From Citrobacter freundii (GTDB lineage Bacteria > Bacteroidota > Bacteroidia > Chitinophagales > Chitinophagaceae): a DNA stretch of 64,000 nucleotides. The notes beneath the pieces are model-generated. The model was given only the letters and a program-made list of their open reading frames with translations. It was not told the DNA's origin and did no database searches. Both the position numbers and the translations under genes were made by a program. The stretch is from NCBI GenBank assembly GCA_003243445.1, contig QFQQ01000004.1, positions 62,001 to 126,000 on the forward strand, given 5' to 3'. The first letter of the stretch is position 1, and each line of letters opens with the position of its first letter. Of this stretch, positions 52,240 through 60,325 are shown one piece after another.

Positions 52240-53572
52240 CGACATAGATAAAAAAATACAGGATGGCGCCGGCAGCCATGAACCTCCGTTCCGGGAAGAA
52301 GACTGGGACAAGATGCATGCTTTGCTGGATAAACACCTTCCACAGGAAAAAAAGAAAAGACCCATTCTTTGGGGTTTTCTTCTCTTCCTGCTGGTTGGCA
52401 TTCCTGCAACCGTGATGCTCACTACTTATAAAAGCCGCCCGGAAAATCCTCCGTTCGCTCAAACAGCCAGCAACTGGTCATCAACAACTGATGAAACAAA
52501 TCCAAACCATTCTGCTCCTATCGGAAATAATATTGACGAAAAGCCGACTGCAGAAGAAAAAACCATTTCCGGCAAGGAACCTTCATTAGCGAACAGTACC
52601 GAAAAACAGATCATTGATAGCAAAATAACAGCGGAAACAGATATCAGTAACCGTGCAACCCCTGTTTACACGAATAGTACTAAAAGGCACGAGTATAAAC
52701 CTTCGAAAACAACCAGAACGAAGAAGCCTGATCACGGAATACAGGAGAACTCCTCTGCGACAGGCATCTCTTCCGTGAATACCAATGTGATCACTAACGA
52801 ACAGGATCCTCAGCCAGGCAACGTTACGGATGCACCTGAAACAATTACCGCAGCTCCGATAGAACACAATCCGGATTCAACGAAGGATGTTTCAAAAGCA
52901 GCAAAGGACAGTTCTACTGAACCTGAGCCCTTAGCCAAAAAAGAAAAAAAACAAGGTGCGGGTAACAGTGGCAAATGGCATATCAGTATTTCTGCTGGCC
53001 CAGACCTGAGTATGGTAGGTATGGAAAAAACAGGCAAATGGAGAATGCAATACGGCGTTGGTATCAGTTATGCGTTCAGCGATCGCTTCCAGGTAAGATC
53101 CGGGTTTATGGTTGGCCGGAAGTTGTATTATGCGGATTCAAGTGATTATCATCCGCCAAAAGGTTTCTGGAATTATTACACCAATCTGGAGAAGATCGAT
53201 GCGAATTGCCTGGTGTATGAAATCCCACTGAATCTTGTTTATACCTTTCCTTCAAAAAAGAAACATCAGTGGTTTGTTTCAACAGGCTTATCTTCTTATC
53301 TGATGAAGAAAGAAACCTATGAATATTATTATAAAGACAACTGGGGTGTACCGATGTACAGAGAAAGAACGATACAGGATGAAAATAATCATTTCTTTAC
53401 TATACTCCAGCTTTCAGGAGGATATCAGTATAAATTCTCCGACAGGCTTTCACTGATGGCTGAGCCTTATGCCAAACTACCGTTGAGTGGGGTTGGATTT
53501 GGGAAGGTGAAGTTGAACAACACGGGTGTATTATTTACATTAGGATTTAAGCCTTTTGTAAAAAATAAGTAA
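52229..53572 (+). CDS. Candidate dual-membrane-spanning anti-sigma factor (Dma-like)
   Basis: 447 aa. Residues 1-43 are soluble and acidic (MWSDDIDKKIQDGAGSHEPP, FREEDWDKMHALLDKHL) and would sit in the cytosol to bind the sigma factor encoded upstream. A membrane helix follows at about 45-66 (ILWGFLLFLLVGIPATVML). Residues 67-245 are a low-complexity linker rich in T, S, N, E, P and K, long enough to cross the periplasm. Residues 246-447 (HISISAGPDLSMVG, YGVGISYAFSDRFQVRSGFM, LSGGYQYKFSDRLSLMAEPY, FTLGFKPFV) form an outer-membrane barrel of about eight strands. No signal peptide. The ATG at 52229 overlaps the sigma gene. Family link to the Dma proteins of Bacteroides is from memory. Confidence 0.82.
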   Translation: MWSDDIDKKIQDGAGSHEPPFREEDWDKMHALLDKHLPQEKKKRPILWGFLLFLLVGIPATVMLTTYKSRPENPPFAQTASNWSSTTDETNPNHSAPIGNNIDEKPTAEEKTISGKEPSLANSTEKQIIDSKITAETDISNRATPVYTNSTKRHEYKPSKTTRTKKPDHGIQENSSATGISSVNTNVITNEQDPQPGNVTDAPETITAAPIEHNPDSTKDVSKAAKDSSTEPEPLAKKEKKQGAGNSGKWHISISAGPDLSMVGMEKTGKWRMQYGVGISYAFSDRFQVRSGFMVGRKLYYADSSDYHPPKGFWNYYTNLEKIDANCLVYEIPLNLVYTFPSKKKHQWFVSTGLSSYLMKKETYEYYYKDNWGVPMYRERTIQDENNHFFTILQLSGGYQYKFSDRLSLMAEPYAKLPLSGVGFGKVKLNNTGVLFTLGFKPFVKNK

Positions 53573-53611
53573 GCAGATGATGTTGTGTTAATCCGGACTA
53601 ACCCTTCATTA

Positions 53612-53656
53612 TAAATTTGAGACCGGCGGTGGAGTTTTTCGGCCGGTCTCAAAATG
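53612..53656. terminator. Bidirectional terminator between the Dma-like gene and the DUF6934 cassette
   Basis: Perfect 12-bp stem TTTGAGACCGGC (53616-53627) with GCCGGTCTCAAA (53642-53653), 14-nt loop, between two convergent genes. T-tracts are short. Confidence 0.75.
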
Positions 53657-53670
53657 TTTATCAAACAATA

Positions 53671-53859
53671 TTATGATCGTTCTTTAATACGCTCATAGAA
53701 TTCTTTAGGAAGACCATAGCGCGCTATTTCCTCATTAGCCCGTATGGTCTTTTTCGACGGAGTTGGGCTTGGTCTTACTGGGGTAGAGTCATATTTAACT
53801 CCGTACTTCTTACAAATGGCCCGACATTTTTTTTCTAATTCAGTATCTGCTAGTTTCAT
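53671..53859 (-). CDS. Small protein downstream of DUF6934 gene
   Basis: 62 aa, basic, soluble: MKLADTELEKKCRAICKKYG, then a proline/serine/threonine stretch (VRPSPTPSKK) and a helical end IARYGLPKEFYERIKERS. ATG at 53859, only 12 bp after the stop of the 151-aa gene, so the two form an operon. I recall similar 60-70 aa proteins ending in a YGLPK-type motif beside DUF6934 genes in Bacteroidota. The small-plus-larger layout resembles a toxin-antitoxin cassette, but neither role is shown. Confidence 0.7.
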   Translation of the reverse strand: MKLADTELEKKCRAICKKYGVKYDSTPVRPSPTPSKKTIRANEEIARYGLPKEFYERIKERS

Positions 53860-53871
53860 AGTTTTAGTTTA

Positions 53872-54327
53872 TTAATTAAAAGTAATCTTTCGTCGGCAAA
53901 CGAGGAATGATTCATACGTTAAACCGCGCGAAAACTTTTTCCACTCTAGGTTACTTCGACCGTATACTTCAAATCGACTCGATATTTCTGAAAGAAATCT
54001 ATTAATGTTTATCTGATATAGTCTGGTACGTGCGCTTGTGCTTCCTTCCAGATACACTATCTCATGTGGGTACGCTTCAAGAAAAATCCTCGCTGCTTCT
54101 GCAACCGTTGCAAGTATTTTCAATGTATCTCCGTTATCTGAGACTGCCATATCGTCCACCTCATCAGAGTCAGGTACTGCATCACCAAATTCCATATTAT
54201 ATATATTATGATCAAACATCTTCCTGAACCTGACCTTTTTTTTGATTGCTCCATTAATCCCAACACTAACAAATTCAAAAAGCTTGTTATGATCCCTGGC
54301 AGTTAGTTTATATTTCTCCAAAGACAT
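53872..54327 (-). CDS. DUF6934-family protein
   Basis: 151 aa. YKLTARDHNKLFEFVSVGIN, KKKVRFRKMFDHNIYNMEFG, DEVDDMAVSDNGDTLKILAT, VAEAARIFLEAYPHEIVYLE and GSTSARTRLYQININRFLSE match the DUF6934 pattern as I remember it (the EGST.ARTRLY motif). The family is confined mostly to Bacteroidota and has no known activity. It starts at an ATG at 54327 and shares an operon with the 62-aa gene. The base composition is lower in GC than the surrounding genes, which suggests transfer. Confidence 0.75.
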   Translation of the reverse strand: MSLEKYKLTARDHNKLFEFVSVGINGAIKKKVRFRKMFDHNIYNMEFGDAVPDSDEVDDMAVSDNGDTLKILATVAEAARIFLEAYPHEIVYLEGSTSARTRLYQININRFLSEISSRFEVYGRSNLEWKKFSRGLTYESFLVCRRKITFN

Positions 54328-54518
54328 CTTCTACACATTTAGTTCAACGTGTAATCTATCTCCACCCTCAAAAAATACAATCAGAAAAAAACACTTATAA
54401 AACAGAAAAAAACGACATACTATTAAGCTGATTTCATTATCATATCTCTGTAAAATAAATACACTTCCATAGGCAACTCTGCTAAACGATCCAACGATTC
54501 CATCAAAAAACTCCTGGT

Positions 54519-55361
54519 ATGAAAAAGAACTTTGCAGTTGTCTTATCTCTCCTGGCGGTATGCACGATGATCGCGATCGCCTGTAGCAAAAAGGGTGGTG
54601 GAGATCCTCCTCCCACTGATGCCTGTGCTGGTGTAACTATCGCAGTCACCGGTACACCAACAAATCCAACCACTGTTGGCGGAACAAACGGCAGCATCTC
54701 CGTCAGTGCAACCGGCGGATCCGGATTTACATTCAGTATCAATAACGGCGCATTTCAATCATCCGGAACTTTCAGCAACCTTGCTGCCGGCAGTTATACC
54801 ATCACTGCAAAGTCAGCAGCCGGTTGTACGGGCACACAGTCATTTACACTCGTAGCACCAACACCAAGCTGTGCCGGTGTGAATATTGTTGTAACAGCCA
54901 CAGCTACTCCCACTGCTGCATGCACAACATCCAACAGTGGAGCAATCAACGCAACCGCAACGGGAAGCACTGGTCTTACTTACAGCATCAATGGCACCAC
55001 ATTCCAGGCCACCGGAACATTCAGCAATCTCGCAGCAGGTAATTATACTGTTACTGCAAAAGATGCAAATGGATGCACCGGCTCAACTACAGTAAATGTT
55101 GCTAGCGCAACAGCAGGGCCATTATTTTCCGCAGTGAAAACGCTTATTGCAAACAACTGTCAAAGCTGTCACAACAACTCAATTGCAAACGGCGGTATGA
55201 ACTGGCAGGTTGAATGCAATATCGTAACCCACAAAGACAGGATCAAAGCAAGAGCAGTAGATAATAATCCGTCTTCAATGCCTCCTACCGGTCCTTTAGC
55301 CCAGGCAGATAAAGACAAGATCACCGCATGGATCAACGCCGGCGGACGTTATACTGATTAA
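54519..55361 (+). CDS. Lipoprotein with two SprB-like repeats and a cytochrome c-like haem site
   Basis: 280 aa. Lipobox IAIAC with C22, then two tandem beta repeats of about 75-80 residues (GSISVSATGGSGFTFSINNG / GAINATATGSTGLTYSINGT; each ends with FSNLAAGSYTITAK or FSNLAAGNYTVTAK) like SprB adhesin repeats. The last 70 residues form a small cytochrome c-like domain with C214-Q-S-C217-H218 and a likely distal Met254 in SSMPPTG. So a surface-type beta stalk carries a haem-binding head. Family knowledge: SprB repeats occur in gliding adhesins; their fusion with cytochromes is seen in Bacteroidota. Followed by a terminator; the DUF5777 gene on the other strand is a common neighbour. Confidence 0.85.
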   Translation: MKKNFAVVLSLLAVCTMIAIACSKKGGGDPPPTDACAGVTIAVTGTPTNPTTVGGTNGSISVSATGGSGFTFSINNGAFQSSGTFSNLAAGSYTITAKSAAGCTGTQSFTLVAPTPSCAGVNIVVTATATPTAACTTSNSGAINATATGSTGLTYSINGTTFQATGTFSNLAAGNYTVTAKDANGCTGSTTVNVASATAGPLFSAVKTLIANNCQSCHNNSIANGGMNWQVECNIVTHKDRIKARAVDNNPSSMPPTGPLAQADKDKITAWINAGGRYTD

Positions 55362-55389
55362 GACTGTTTGGTTAACAGGTTTGAATAGA

Positions 55390-55424
55390 AAGGCCGGCGG
55401 AATAGATTCCTGCCGGCTTTTTTA
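55390..55424 (+). terminator. Terminator after the SprB-cytochrome gene
   Basis: GCCGGCGGAAT (55393-55403) pairs with ATTCCTGCCGGC (55406-55417) with one bulged base, followed by TTTTTTT (55418-55423). Strong rho-independent signal. Confidence 0.85.
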
Positions 55425-55690
55425 AATTCAGTGTCATCAGAAAATATAATACTGCCCATAGACGGCTATTCATTGTTGAGTCAGGAGAAAGCTGGTCTTT
55501 TCCTGGTCCGGCTATCTGTATCTCCCCACACCAGGAATGTAAAAAGATATACACCCATAACTTTCATACTTCGCCATGTGCTTTATTTTTGCTAAATTAC
55601 ATGAGTCGTTTGCTAATCAGCATACCCGCTGCTATTCCGGAGCATCATACCGCTCTTTCAAACTGCGCTGAAGTTTTGAGAGGCATCTGG

Positions 55691-55796
55691 GACTTCCTGG
55701 GATATTCTGGGACTTTGTGAGACTTTTTGGGACGTTACTCAGACGTTGATGAGACATTGCCCAGATATTATTCAGACATTAGTCAGACCTGTAAGC
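55691..55796. repeat. Degenerate tandem array of 10-11 bp units phased with the DNA helix
   Basis: Ten units start with GA(C/T): GACTTCCTGG, GATATTCTGG, GACTTTGTGA, GACTTTTTGG (10 bp each), GACGTTACTCA, GACGTTGATGA, GACATTGCCCA, GATATTATTCA, GACATTAGTCA (11 bp each) and a partial GACCTGT. The TT step recurs once per helical turn. Confidence 0.7.
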
Positions 55797-56082
55797 ACAG
55801 TAACTCCACAATAACTTCATACTAACTACCTCATTACTTGCCCCGGCCGCCCAATGACATTAAGTTAAGAGGCATCTCAACGTTGGCAGATAGCAAACTT
55901 TTGATTGAAAGTATCGATAATAACAAAAAACCCTCTCTAAAATAACCGGCTACTATATTTCCGGCCAATGTCATCGGCCATTGAACCTTTGGCTGCACTA
56001 TTATTCTCCATAAACTCCCTGCCCGGACAATCATTTTCCAAAATCCCTCTCACCTCCATTCGTTTTCATTCCCTTAGCAAAA

Positions 56083-56102
56083 GCCCCTGTAAAAACAGGG
56101 GC
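56083..56102. terminator. CCCCTG hairpin beside the DUF5777 gene
   Basis: Stem GCCCCTG (56083-56089) with CAGGGGC (56096-56102), loop TAAAAA. On the minus strand it is followed by TTTTGC, so it may end the DUF5777 transcript. It resembles the hairpin at 19231-19252. Confidence 0.65.
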
Positions 56103-56138
56103 CGTCCTTGTTACCAACTGGTTTGCATGAGAGCTATT

Positions 56139-57083
56139 TTATTTTTTCTTATTCTTCTTTTTATAAAACAAACTAAAATCACGCGAGATAGTAAAGCCCC
56201 AGCGATACTGGCCTTTACCCCATGAAGTAACCGTGCGTGGAATAAACCTGTTCTCCAGTATCTCCGTTGCATTTGTAAAATTCAGATGAAACACATGCCC
56301 TTCTGTAAGAAACTCAAGACCTACCCCAAGCGCATCATAAAAATGAACACCCTGTGTTTTATAGTAATCAACACTGCTTTGACTATGGAATGTGTGGAAG
56401 TAATCGAGCAGTAAACTGAAGCGGCCTTTTACCGGCACTCTCAATGCACCACCTAATGCAAATAAGGTTTGATCATCCTGCTGCTGCACAAAATTGCGAT
56501 GGACCATCGTCGGACTAACCTGCAGGCTCAACTTGCCAAGCTTGCGCGCAACCATCAACTGCACCGTCTGGCTATTCCGGTCAGAAAAATCTTCAAAAGA
56601 ACTTTCCTGTCCGGGCACCGGGCTCTTTGTCATGGCAGAGATCACATTATTGGCGAAGAGCGTGACAGACAATGGATGCTGTGCATCTTCCGCCTGCTGT
56701 ATCAACCGGTATTTGATACCAAGTTCATACAATTGCTGCACTGCACCCGCGCCCTTTGACCTTGCAGCGATCAGGTTGATCCGTTTACTCAAACCATATT
56801 GAAAACCGATACGTACGTCGGTAGCATTATCAAGACCAAAAAAAGTCTTGCTTCCGCCGTTATCTCCGGCGATATCGCCGAAATTATGCGTCACTTTAAA
56901 TTCCAGTGTATGTTTGGGGATCATCTCCACCGTATTGGCGTTGATCAACCTTGGAGAAGAAAACACCCAGATATAGGAAACATCTTTACCCGTTGTAGGT
57001 TGAGATACAGGGGCAATGGTGGAGTCCTGCGCGAATAATTGCTGTCCTGTCAAAAGCGTCAATAAAAGGATTCTATTTTTCAT
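56139..57083 (-). CDS. DUF5777 family beta-barrel protein
   Basis: 314 aa; signal peptide MKNRILLLTLLTGQQLFA. The mature protein starts after QDSTIAPVS and includes VFSSPRLINANTVEMIPKHT, LEFKVTHNFGDIAG, NATDVRIGFQYGLSKRINLI and a series of amphipathic strands to the end. The DUF5777 family is an outer-membrane barrel-like group in Bacteroidota of unknown role. In related genomes it is often encoded beside a c-type cytochrome or YceI-like gene; here the SprB-cytochrome gene is the neighbour on the opposite strand. The tail SLFYKKKNKKK is basic. Confidence 0.85.
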   Translation of the reverse strand: MKNRILLLTLLTGQQLFAQDSTIAPVSQPTTGKDVSYIWVFSSPRLINANTVEMIPKHTLEFKVTHNFGDIAGDNGGSKTFFGLDNATDVRIGFQYGLSKRINLIAARSKGAGAVQQLYELGIKYRLIQQAEDAQHPLSVTLFANNVISAMTKSPVPGQESSFEDFSDRNSQTVQLMVARKLGKLSLQVSPTMVHRNFVQQQDDQTLFALGGALRVPVKGRFSLLLDYFHTFHSQSSVDYYKTQGVHFYDALGVGLEFLTEGHVFHLNFTNATEILENRFIPRTVTSWGKGQYRWGFTISRDFSLFYKKKNKKK

Positions 57084-57187
57084 ACTGTAGTTTTCGGCTG
57101 TGATAGTAAACCGCCGGGGCGGTCAGCCGGAACATATCGTATGAAAAATGACTGGGGTTGCTTTAGCTGGCTAAGTTTGACGGGGAT

Positions 57188-57212
57188 GGAATGTTCGATG
57201 CCCGATGTTCGA
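57188..57212. repeat. GATGTTCGATG words
   Basis: GGAATGTTCGATGCCCGATG then TTCGA between the DUF5777 and bcp genes. The same word occurs at 59688-59720 near the second M23 gene. Confidence 0.4.
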
Positions 57213-57246
57213 CATTATTCATCCTTCAGGCGCAACCGGATCAGTC

Positions 57247-57729
57247 TTACTTCTTCGTATTCATCTGGTTCCAGTTGCGGATGATCTCTTCCGCATGTGC
57301 CTTATTTTTTGGTCTCAGATACACTTTATTTATCACACCTTTTTCATCTATTACAAATGTGGTACGATAAAGTCCCATATACTTCCGGCCATACAATTGT
57401 TTTTCTCCCCACACACCATATTTATCAATGATCGTATGATCGGGATCGGCCAGCAGTGTGAATGGCAATTGATATTTTGTTTCAAACTTTTTATGATCGC
57501 TGATATCATTTGGGCTCACGCCTACGACCGCAAAGCCCTCTTTTTTGAGCAATGCATAATTATCCCTTAAGTTGCAAGCCTGGATTGTGCAGGTTGGAGT
57601 GTCATCTTCAGGGTAGAAATACAGGACCAGCTTTTGTCCTTTATAGGCTGAGAGCGAAACTTTATTTCCGTTCTGATCTTTTCCGGTAAAGGCCGGAGCC
57701 TTATCGCCTTCTTTTAATTGTATTGCCAT
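57247..57729 (-). CDS. bcp: Thioredoxin-dependent thiol peroxidase
   Basis: 160 aa from the ATG at 57729 (MAIQLKEGDKAPAFTGKDQN). Peroxiredoxin of the Bcp/PrxQ class: YFYPEDDTPTCTIQACNLRD with peroxidatic C47 and resolving C52, and FALLADPDH-type segment PFTLLADPDHTIIDKYGVWG. It reduces peroxides with thioredoxin in the cytosol. The frame is open upstream for another 94 codons, but that part is low-complexity and charged, overlaps the M23 gene's 3' end, and is not coding. Confidence 0.96.
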   Translation of the reverse strand: MAIQLKEGDKAPAFTGKDQNGNKVSLSAYKGQKLVLYFYPEDDTPTCTIQACNLRDNYALLKKEGFAVVGVSPNDISDHKKFETKYQLPFTLLADPDHTIIDKYGVWGEKQLYGRKYMGLYRTTFVIDEKGVINKVYLRPKNKAHAEEIIRNWNQMNTKK

Positions 57730-57786
57730 GGCGCAAAAGAAAGGAAAGAATATGGATTGATCAAAAGATCGATGGCAGATGAAGAT

Positions 57787-57820
57787 GTCTGATTGCCGGA
57801 TGTTTGTCCGACAATCAGAC
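57787..57820. repeat. GTCTGATTG inverted repeat after the second M23 gene
   Basis: GTCTGATTG (57787-57795) pairs with CAATCAGAC (57812-57820), inner CGGA with TCCG. It lies in the spacer between the M23 gene and bcp. No T-run follows on the minus strand, so terminator function is doubtful. Confidence 0.5.
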
Positions 57821-57833
57821 GTCTGACCAATAA

Positions 57834-59636
57834 TTATTTTTTCTTTTTTGTGGCGGCTTTCTTCGCGGTCGCTTTCTTTTTGACAGTTTTCTTTACGGCT
57901 TTTTTTGCGGGCGGGGTGTATGGATATTTTTTGAACCACCATGTTTTTGTGGTCACATTGCCAACGAGATCTTCCACACTCACTTTCAGCTCGTGCACAC
58001 CATCGGGGCATCTTTCATCGAAATTATAGATCCAGCTTCGGCCTTTGTCATTTGTAAAACGCAGCCACTGGCCGTCCAGTTCTGCCCTGAAGCTTTTGAC
58101 ACCAAAGTTATCGGTGGGGGTGAACACGATCCGTTTGGAACCGCTCAGATTCACCGTATCGCCTTTGCCTAATTCATTGAACTGTGGCGCCACCAGATCG
58201 ACAAATACCTGGTAACTGCCAAAATCGCCAAACTCCGCGGTGAGCCAGTCACCGGTCCAGGTTGCCGCTTTGTTATCATGACTATTGCGATAGCTTCTTT
58301 GTATGATCAGTTTATCCCTCCAGGCTGGCTGCACGCCTTTATCAGGCCTGATGCGAACACGCAATCTTCCCTCGACCGGAATAGACGGATTGCTTACCTG
58401 ATGAGCCGAAGAAACGGAGTTTACGGCATTGGAAACCATTCTTGAATAAAATGGATAAACCGTATCGTACAATGCCTTTTCCGGCAGATAGATCTGGAAG
58501 TCCGGTTTTTCCAATACGTTCACATAATTCGGAATGAACGGCTTCTCATTCGAAGTAACCGTCCTTTCAGCGGAAGGATCCATTTTCCGTTGAACGGAGA
58601 AATGCAACACGGATAAATTCTGATACGCATCTTTTACTTCAATGCGCACAGTGTGGAGAATGGTGTCATTCAAAATGATCACCCCCTGCTCTCCTGCGGG
58701 ATGATAGACATTGCCCGTATTTCCCGGCAGCCTCGACAGATGTTGCACAAAAGGTCCTCCGTTATATTTAAGCGTATAGTCGATCTGCGCATTCAGGTAA
58801 CGCGTTTGGTCATAGCCGATGCTGTCAAGTACAAAACCATTCACCGGTTTATCATCCAGGTAAAGCCAGGCGGAGTAAATGCCATCTTCATTGGATGAGC
58901 CATTGATGCGGTCAAATGCCTGGATAGCGAAACTGATCTTTTCACTTGAGGTTTTGATGACGCCGGGTTTACTCAGCACATAGCCTTCGCCCGTTTTTTT
59001 CAGTGCGAAAAATGTTGGTTTGGTATAGAAAACAGATCCGTCGCGGTCATACAGCGCCAGGCGGCTGATCACCGGCGGCACATTATCCAGGAGCGGCATA
59101 CCGAATAACATTGGGTTCAGGCATTTTCCTGTTTTTGTATCACGGATCTCAAAGTGGACATGCGGGCCCTGTGATCCGCCGGTTGTTCCGCTATAGGAAA
59201 TAAATGTCCCTTTTTTAACCGGGAATAAATGCTGAGGGATCTCCAGTTCCACCGCCCAGCTTTGTTGCTTGTATTGCTGTTCCGTCACATACTTTTCTAT
59301 CTCCGGGGCAAAATCATTGAGATGGGCATAGAGCGTGGAAAGGCCGTTCGGATGATTGATGATAATAAATCTTCCAAAACTCAGCGGCCGGATACCGATA
59401 TACGCAACATAACCATCAGCGGCGGCGTATACCAGCTGATCGACCTTCTGATCTGTGCGGATATCCAGTCCCATATGCCAGTGGTTAGGCCGGAGTTCTC
59501 CAAGGTTTGCTACAATTTGGGGAGCAAGATTCAATGGCCAACGAAAATATCCCCTGGGATACGATGGGGTTTGAGAAGAAGCGAACCCGGGGATCAACAA
59601 CAGACAAACGAGAGTAGTGGTAATAATTCGAATCAT
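57834..59636 (-). CDS. M23-family peptidase with lysine/alanine-rich tail
   Basis: 600 aa from the ATG at 59636 (MIRIITTTLVCLLLIPGFAS signal peptide). M23 domain near the N-terminus (about 25-190): GELRPNHWHMGLDIRTDQKV with H-x-x-x-D, and GPHVHFEIRDTKTGKCLNP with HxH. A long beta-rich region follows (about 200-570; Ig-like pieces such as VEDLVGNVTTKTWWFKKYP). The last 25 residues are KKAVKKTVKKKATAKKAATK-like, similar to histone H1 or HU tails. Such a tail on an exported peptidase is unusual and may bind anionic wall or LPS. Active-site residues are intact. Confidence 0.9.
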   Translation of the reverse strand: MIRIITTTLVCLLLIPGFASSQTPSYPRGYFRWPLNLAPQIVANLGELRPNHWHMGLDIRTDQKVDQLVYAAADGYVAYIGIRPLSFGRFIIINHPNGLSTLYAHLNDFAPEIEKYVTEQQYKQQSWAVELEIPQHLFPVKKGTFISYSGTTGGSQGPHVHFEIRDTKTGKCLNPMLFGMPLLDNVPPVISRLALYDRDGSVFYTKPTFFALKKTGEGYVLSKPGVIKTSSEKISFAIQAFDRINGSSNEDGIYSAWLYLDDKPVNGFVLDSIGYDQTRYLNAQIDYTLKYNGGPFVQHLSRLPGNTGNVYHPAGEQGVIILNDTILHTVRIEVKDAYQNLSVLHFSVQRKMDPSAERTVTSNEKPFIPNYVNVLEKPDFQIYLPEKALYDTVYPFYSRMVSNAVNSVSSAHQVSNPSIPVEGRLRVRIRPDKGVQPAWRDKLIIQRSYRNSHDNKAATWTGDWLTAEFGDFGSYQVFVDLVAPQFNELGKGDTVNLSGSKRIVFTPTDNFGVKSFRAELDGQWLRFTNDKGRSWIYNFDERCPDGVHELKVSVEDLVGNVTTKTWWFKKYPYTPPAKKAVKKTVKKKATAKKAATKKKK

Positions 59637-60091
59637 TGAATTAAAGTTAAGCAGAAACATATTAACTGACGCAGGATCGGAGGTCGATGTTCGATGCTGG
59701 ATGGTCGGTGTTCGATCATGTTAGGTGCGAAGTAATAATAAAATCGAAATCCCCCCAATTCGCATGATCTGACGCTTGATCAATTAACAGGCAGGGACCC
59801 GATCATCGACATCAAACAGCGAAATGAATACGGGACGTGCGCTGATAATGGTCATTTGCGAAACAAAACATACCTCATACACAAAACCCGTTTGAGAACT
59901 TTTAACAAATATCCATTTTTGATCTGCAAACATTTTGCCTTCACTCAGGTTATAGAGGGACAGCTTCTGGCATTATCGGGTGGTTTATTAGAAAAATATT
60001 AATTCACTATACCCATATCGTGGTATTGTAAAATGTGGCACGAAATTTTAACTTACAGAAGCAAATTTTTTCACTGCTTAAAGTGTGTGTT
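59637..60091. other. 455-bp spacer upstream of the small membrane ORF
   Basis: Starts with GATGTTCGATG-type words (59688-59720), then AT-rich DNA containing CATTTTTGATC and CATTTTGCC, near matches to -7 boxes. No gene seen before the ATG at 60092; in-frame TTG/GTG codons extend to 60035 without support. Confidence 0.4.
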
Positions 60092-60295
60092 ATGAGAAAA
60101 GTTTTTTATTCGGCTGTGATTGGCATGATCGTATTTGCCGGCGTTTTTGTTGGAATGGTGAAAGGGCAGCAGATGCGTCATAAATGGGTTTCAAAAATGA
60201 AAAGTCGTCAGCACGAAAAAGAAGCGAATGAGGCTTATGCCGAACATTCCGAGATCATGCTGGACGAAATTGAAATGTCCACCTACCACAGTTGA
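60092..60295 (+). CDS. Small membrane protein, 67 aa
   Basis: ATG at 60092 (MRKVFYSAVIGMIVFAGVFV). One hydrophobic helix at about 5-23, then a basic/acidic soluble tail (GQQMRHKWVSKMKSRQHEKE, ANEAYAEHSEIMLDEIEMST). It looks like an inner-membrane anchor or an uncleaved signal with a small helical domain. No family recognised. Followed by a hairpin terminator at 60326-60358. The gene lies alone between two larger transcription units. Confidence 0.55.
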   Translation: MRKVFYSAVIGMIVFAGVFVGMVKGQQMRHKWVSKMKSRQHEKEANEAYAEHSEIMLDEIEMSTYHS

Positions 60296-60325
60296 TTTTC
60301 GCGCTTTTGACATCTCTCCTATATA

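Larger units (their letters stand above)
55362..56138. other. 777-bp gene-free region
   Basis: Contains the terminator at 55390-55424, a stretch of plain sequence, the phased GAC..TT array at 55691-55796, an AT-rich part with ACTTC/ACTAC/ATTAC words to about 55845, and the CCCCTG hairpin at 56083-56102. No convincing coding frame; short frames inside have no recognised features. Confidence 0.5.

Noticed and set aside
55691..55796. Short tandem units as a CRISPR array
   Set aside because: Units are 10-11 bp and degenerate with no spacers, and there are no cas genes.
57730..58011. N-terminal extension of bcp by 94 codons
   Set aside because: The extension overlaps the M23 3' end in another frame and has low-complexity charged sequence; the ATG at 57729 gives the normal Bcp length.
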